The notes beneath the pieces are model-generated. The model was not told the DNA's origin, did no database searches, and saw only the letters and a program-made list of their open reading frames with translations. DNA of 5,691 nucleotides from positions 1 to 5,691 of the forward strand of contig DQUX01000159.1 of the NCBI GenBank assembly GCA_015662065.1, read 5' to 3'. This DNA is from Anaerolineales bacterium (GTDB lineage Bacteria; Chloroflexota; Anaerolineae; B4-G1; DUEL01). Shown here in pieces: positions 5,388-5,691 of the stretch (position 1 is its first letter; the number at the start of each line of letters is the position of its first letter). A program made the translations under genes and the position numbers.

Positions 5388-5408
5388 GTGGGCAGCGGGG
5401 GGTATAAT
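5381..5408 (+). promoter_or_regulatory. Strong sigma-70-type promoter of tRNA-Leu
   Basis: TTGACA (5381-5386) and TATAAT (5403-5408) are both perfect consensus hexamers, separated by 16 bases. Transcription would begin near 5415, only about six bases before the mature tRNA 5' end at 5421, which suits a highly expressed stable RNA gene with a very short leader. Confidence 0.88.
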
Positions 5409-5420
5409 TATGATCCAAGC

Positions 5421-5506
5421 GCCCCGGTGGCGGAATAGGCATACGCAGCAGGTTGAGGGCCTGTGCCCGACAGGGCGTGGAGGTTCGAATCCTCTCCGGG
5501 GCACCA
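5421..5506 (+). tRNA. trnL: tRNA-Leu (anticodon GAG)
   Basis: An 86-base class II tRNA. The acceptor stem GCCCCGG (5421-5427) pairs with CCGGGGC (5496-5502), followed by discriminator A and an encoded CCA (5504-5506). The D arm is GCG...CGC. The anticodon stem GCAGG/CCTGT encloses the loop TTGAGGG, with GAG at 5455-5457 and purine 37. A long variable arm (5465-5478, GCCC-GACA-GGGC plus two bases) is typical of leucine. The T arm is GGAGG-TTCGAAT-CCTCT with one G-T end pair. It reads CUC and CUU codons. No intron or mismatch in the acceptor stem is seen. Confidence 0.97.
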
Positions 5507-5526
5507 GATTGCAGCTCATCCGCATC

Positions 5527-5558
5527 GCGCCGCTCATCCGAGCGGCGCTTCTGCTTTC
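5527..5558 (+). terminator. Intrinsic terminator after tRNA-Leu
   Basis: A perfect nine-pair stem, GCGCCGCTC (5527-5535) with GAGCGGCGC (5540-5548), closes a four-base ATCC loop and is followed by the T-rich TTCTGCTTTC. It begins 20 bases after the CCA end, so the tRNA appears to be transcribed alone. The U tract is interrupted, which lowers certainty slightly. Confidence 0.8.
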
Positions 5559-5691
5559 ATTAAAACAGGACGTATACAAAGACCCCGAACCCCAGGCCGG
5601 TAGTCTCCCTCTTGAGTGTTGGTACTGCTTGCCCATCCCGCCGGGCGCCGAACCGCCCGGCTCGGTCGGCAAAGCCCCCTTCGGGGGCCGG
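5559..5691. other. Right-edge non-coding region with GC-rich hairpins
   Basis: I see no supportable gene here. The stretch holds a seven-pair hairpin GCCGGGC (5640-5646) / GCCCGGC (5655-5661). A second, overlapping pairing GCCGAaCCG (5647-5655) / CGGTCGGC (5663-5670) cannot form at the same time. A six-pair hairpin GCCCCC/GGGGGC follows at 5674-5688. It does not match any RNA family I can recall. The window cuts it, so a structured RNA or leader continuing to the right cannot be excluded. Confidence 0.45.
5671..5688 (-). terminator. Possible terminator of a minus-strand gene outside the window
   Basis: Read on the minus strand, GCCCCC-GAA-GGGGGC is followed by TTT, a compact stable hairpin with a very short U tract. 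It could end a minus-strand transcript entering from the right. The U tract is weak and the neighbouring gene is not visible. Confidence 0.35.

Noticed and set aside
5484..5506. tRNA 3' end as an integration site for a mobile element
   Set aside because: No integrase gene and no second copy of the tRNA end in the window.
5343..5672. Minus-strand open frame of 109 residues over the tRNA
   Set aside because: It is antisense to tRNA-Leu and its terminator; the RRGFEPPRP-like string is the known false product of reading a tRNA-Leu backwards.

Overview
The window is GC-rich bacterial chromosomal DNA with tightly packed genes whose gaps hold short-period (7-9 bp) degenerate repeat arrays. The period-7 spacers, the small gene beside a YdjI-type SPFH gene, and a reduced fatty-acid cluster lacking fabD, fabG and acpP fit a member of the Chloroflexota (Anaerolineae-like). 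This assignment is inference from style; no phylogenetic marker was tested.

Left part (1-1747, plus strand): an 11-unit heptamer array (9-85) leads into an unrecognised, mostly helical 173-residue protein (106-627). After a gap filled by a second, inverted heptamer array (629-685) comes a stomatin/prohibitin-fold (SPFH) protein of the YdjI type (710-1747), with a Gly/Met/Gln-rich linker and a SHOCT-like tail. The two look like one transcription unit, possibly for membrane-stress scaffolding.

Middle (1748-1841): the plus-strand pair and the minus-strand operon converge on a long imperfect inverted repeat built from CACGGAG units, which probably acts as a two-way terminator.

Right part (1842-5325, minus strand, read right to left): yjbQ-family gene, plsX, fabF, and a two-helix membrane protein with a NERD-like domain lacking key nuclease residues. 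The gaps are 35, 10 and 1 nt, so this is very likely one operon. PlsX makes acyl-phosphate for phospholipid synthesis and FabF elongates acyl chains, so the operon's core is membrane lipid supply. The YjbQ-type and NERD-like proteins are passengers of uncertain role.

Right end (5326-5691): the operon's promoter and a strong promoter for tRNA-Leu(GAG) lie back to back with overlapping -35 boxes, and a perfect GC palindrome fills the operon promoter's spacer. The tRNA (5421-5506, CCA encoded) is followed by a good intrinsic terminator. The last ~130 bases hold GC-rich hairpins and no supportable gene.
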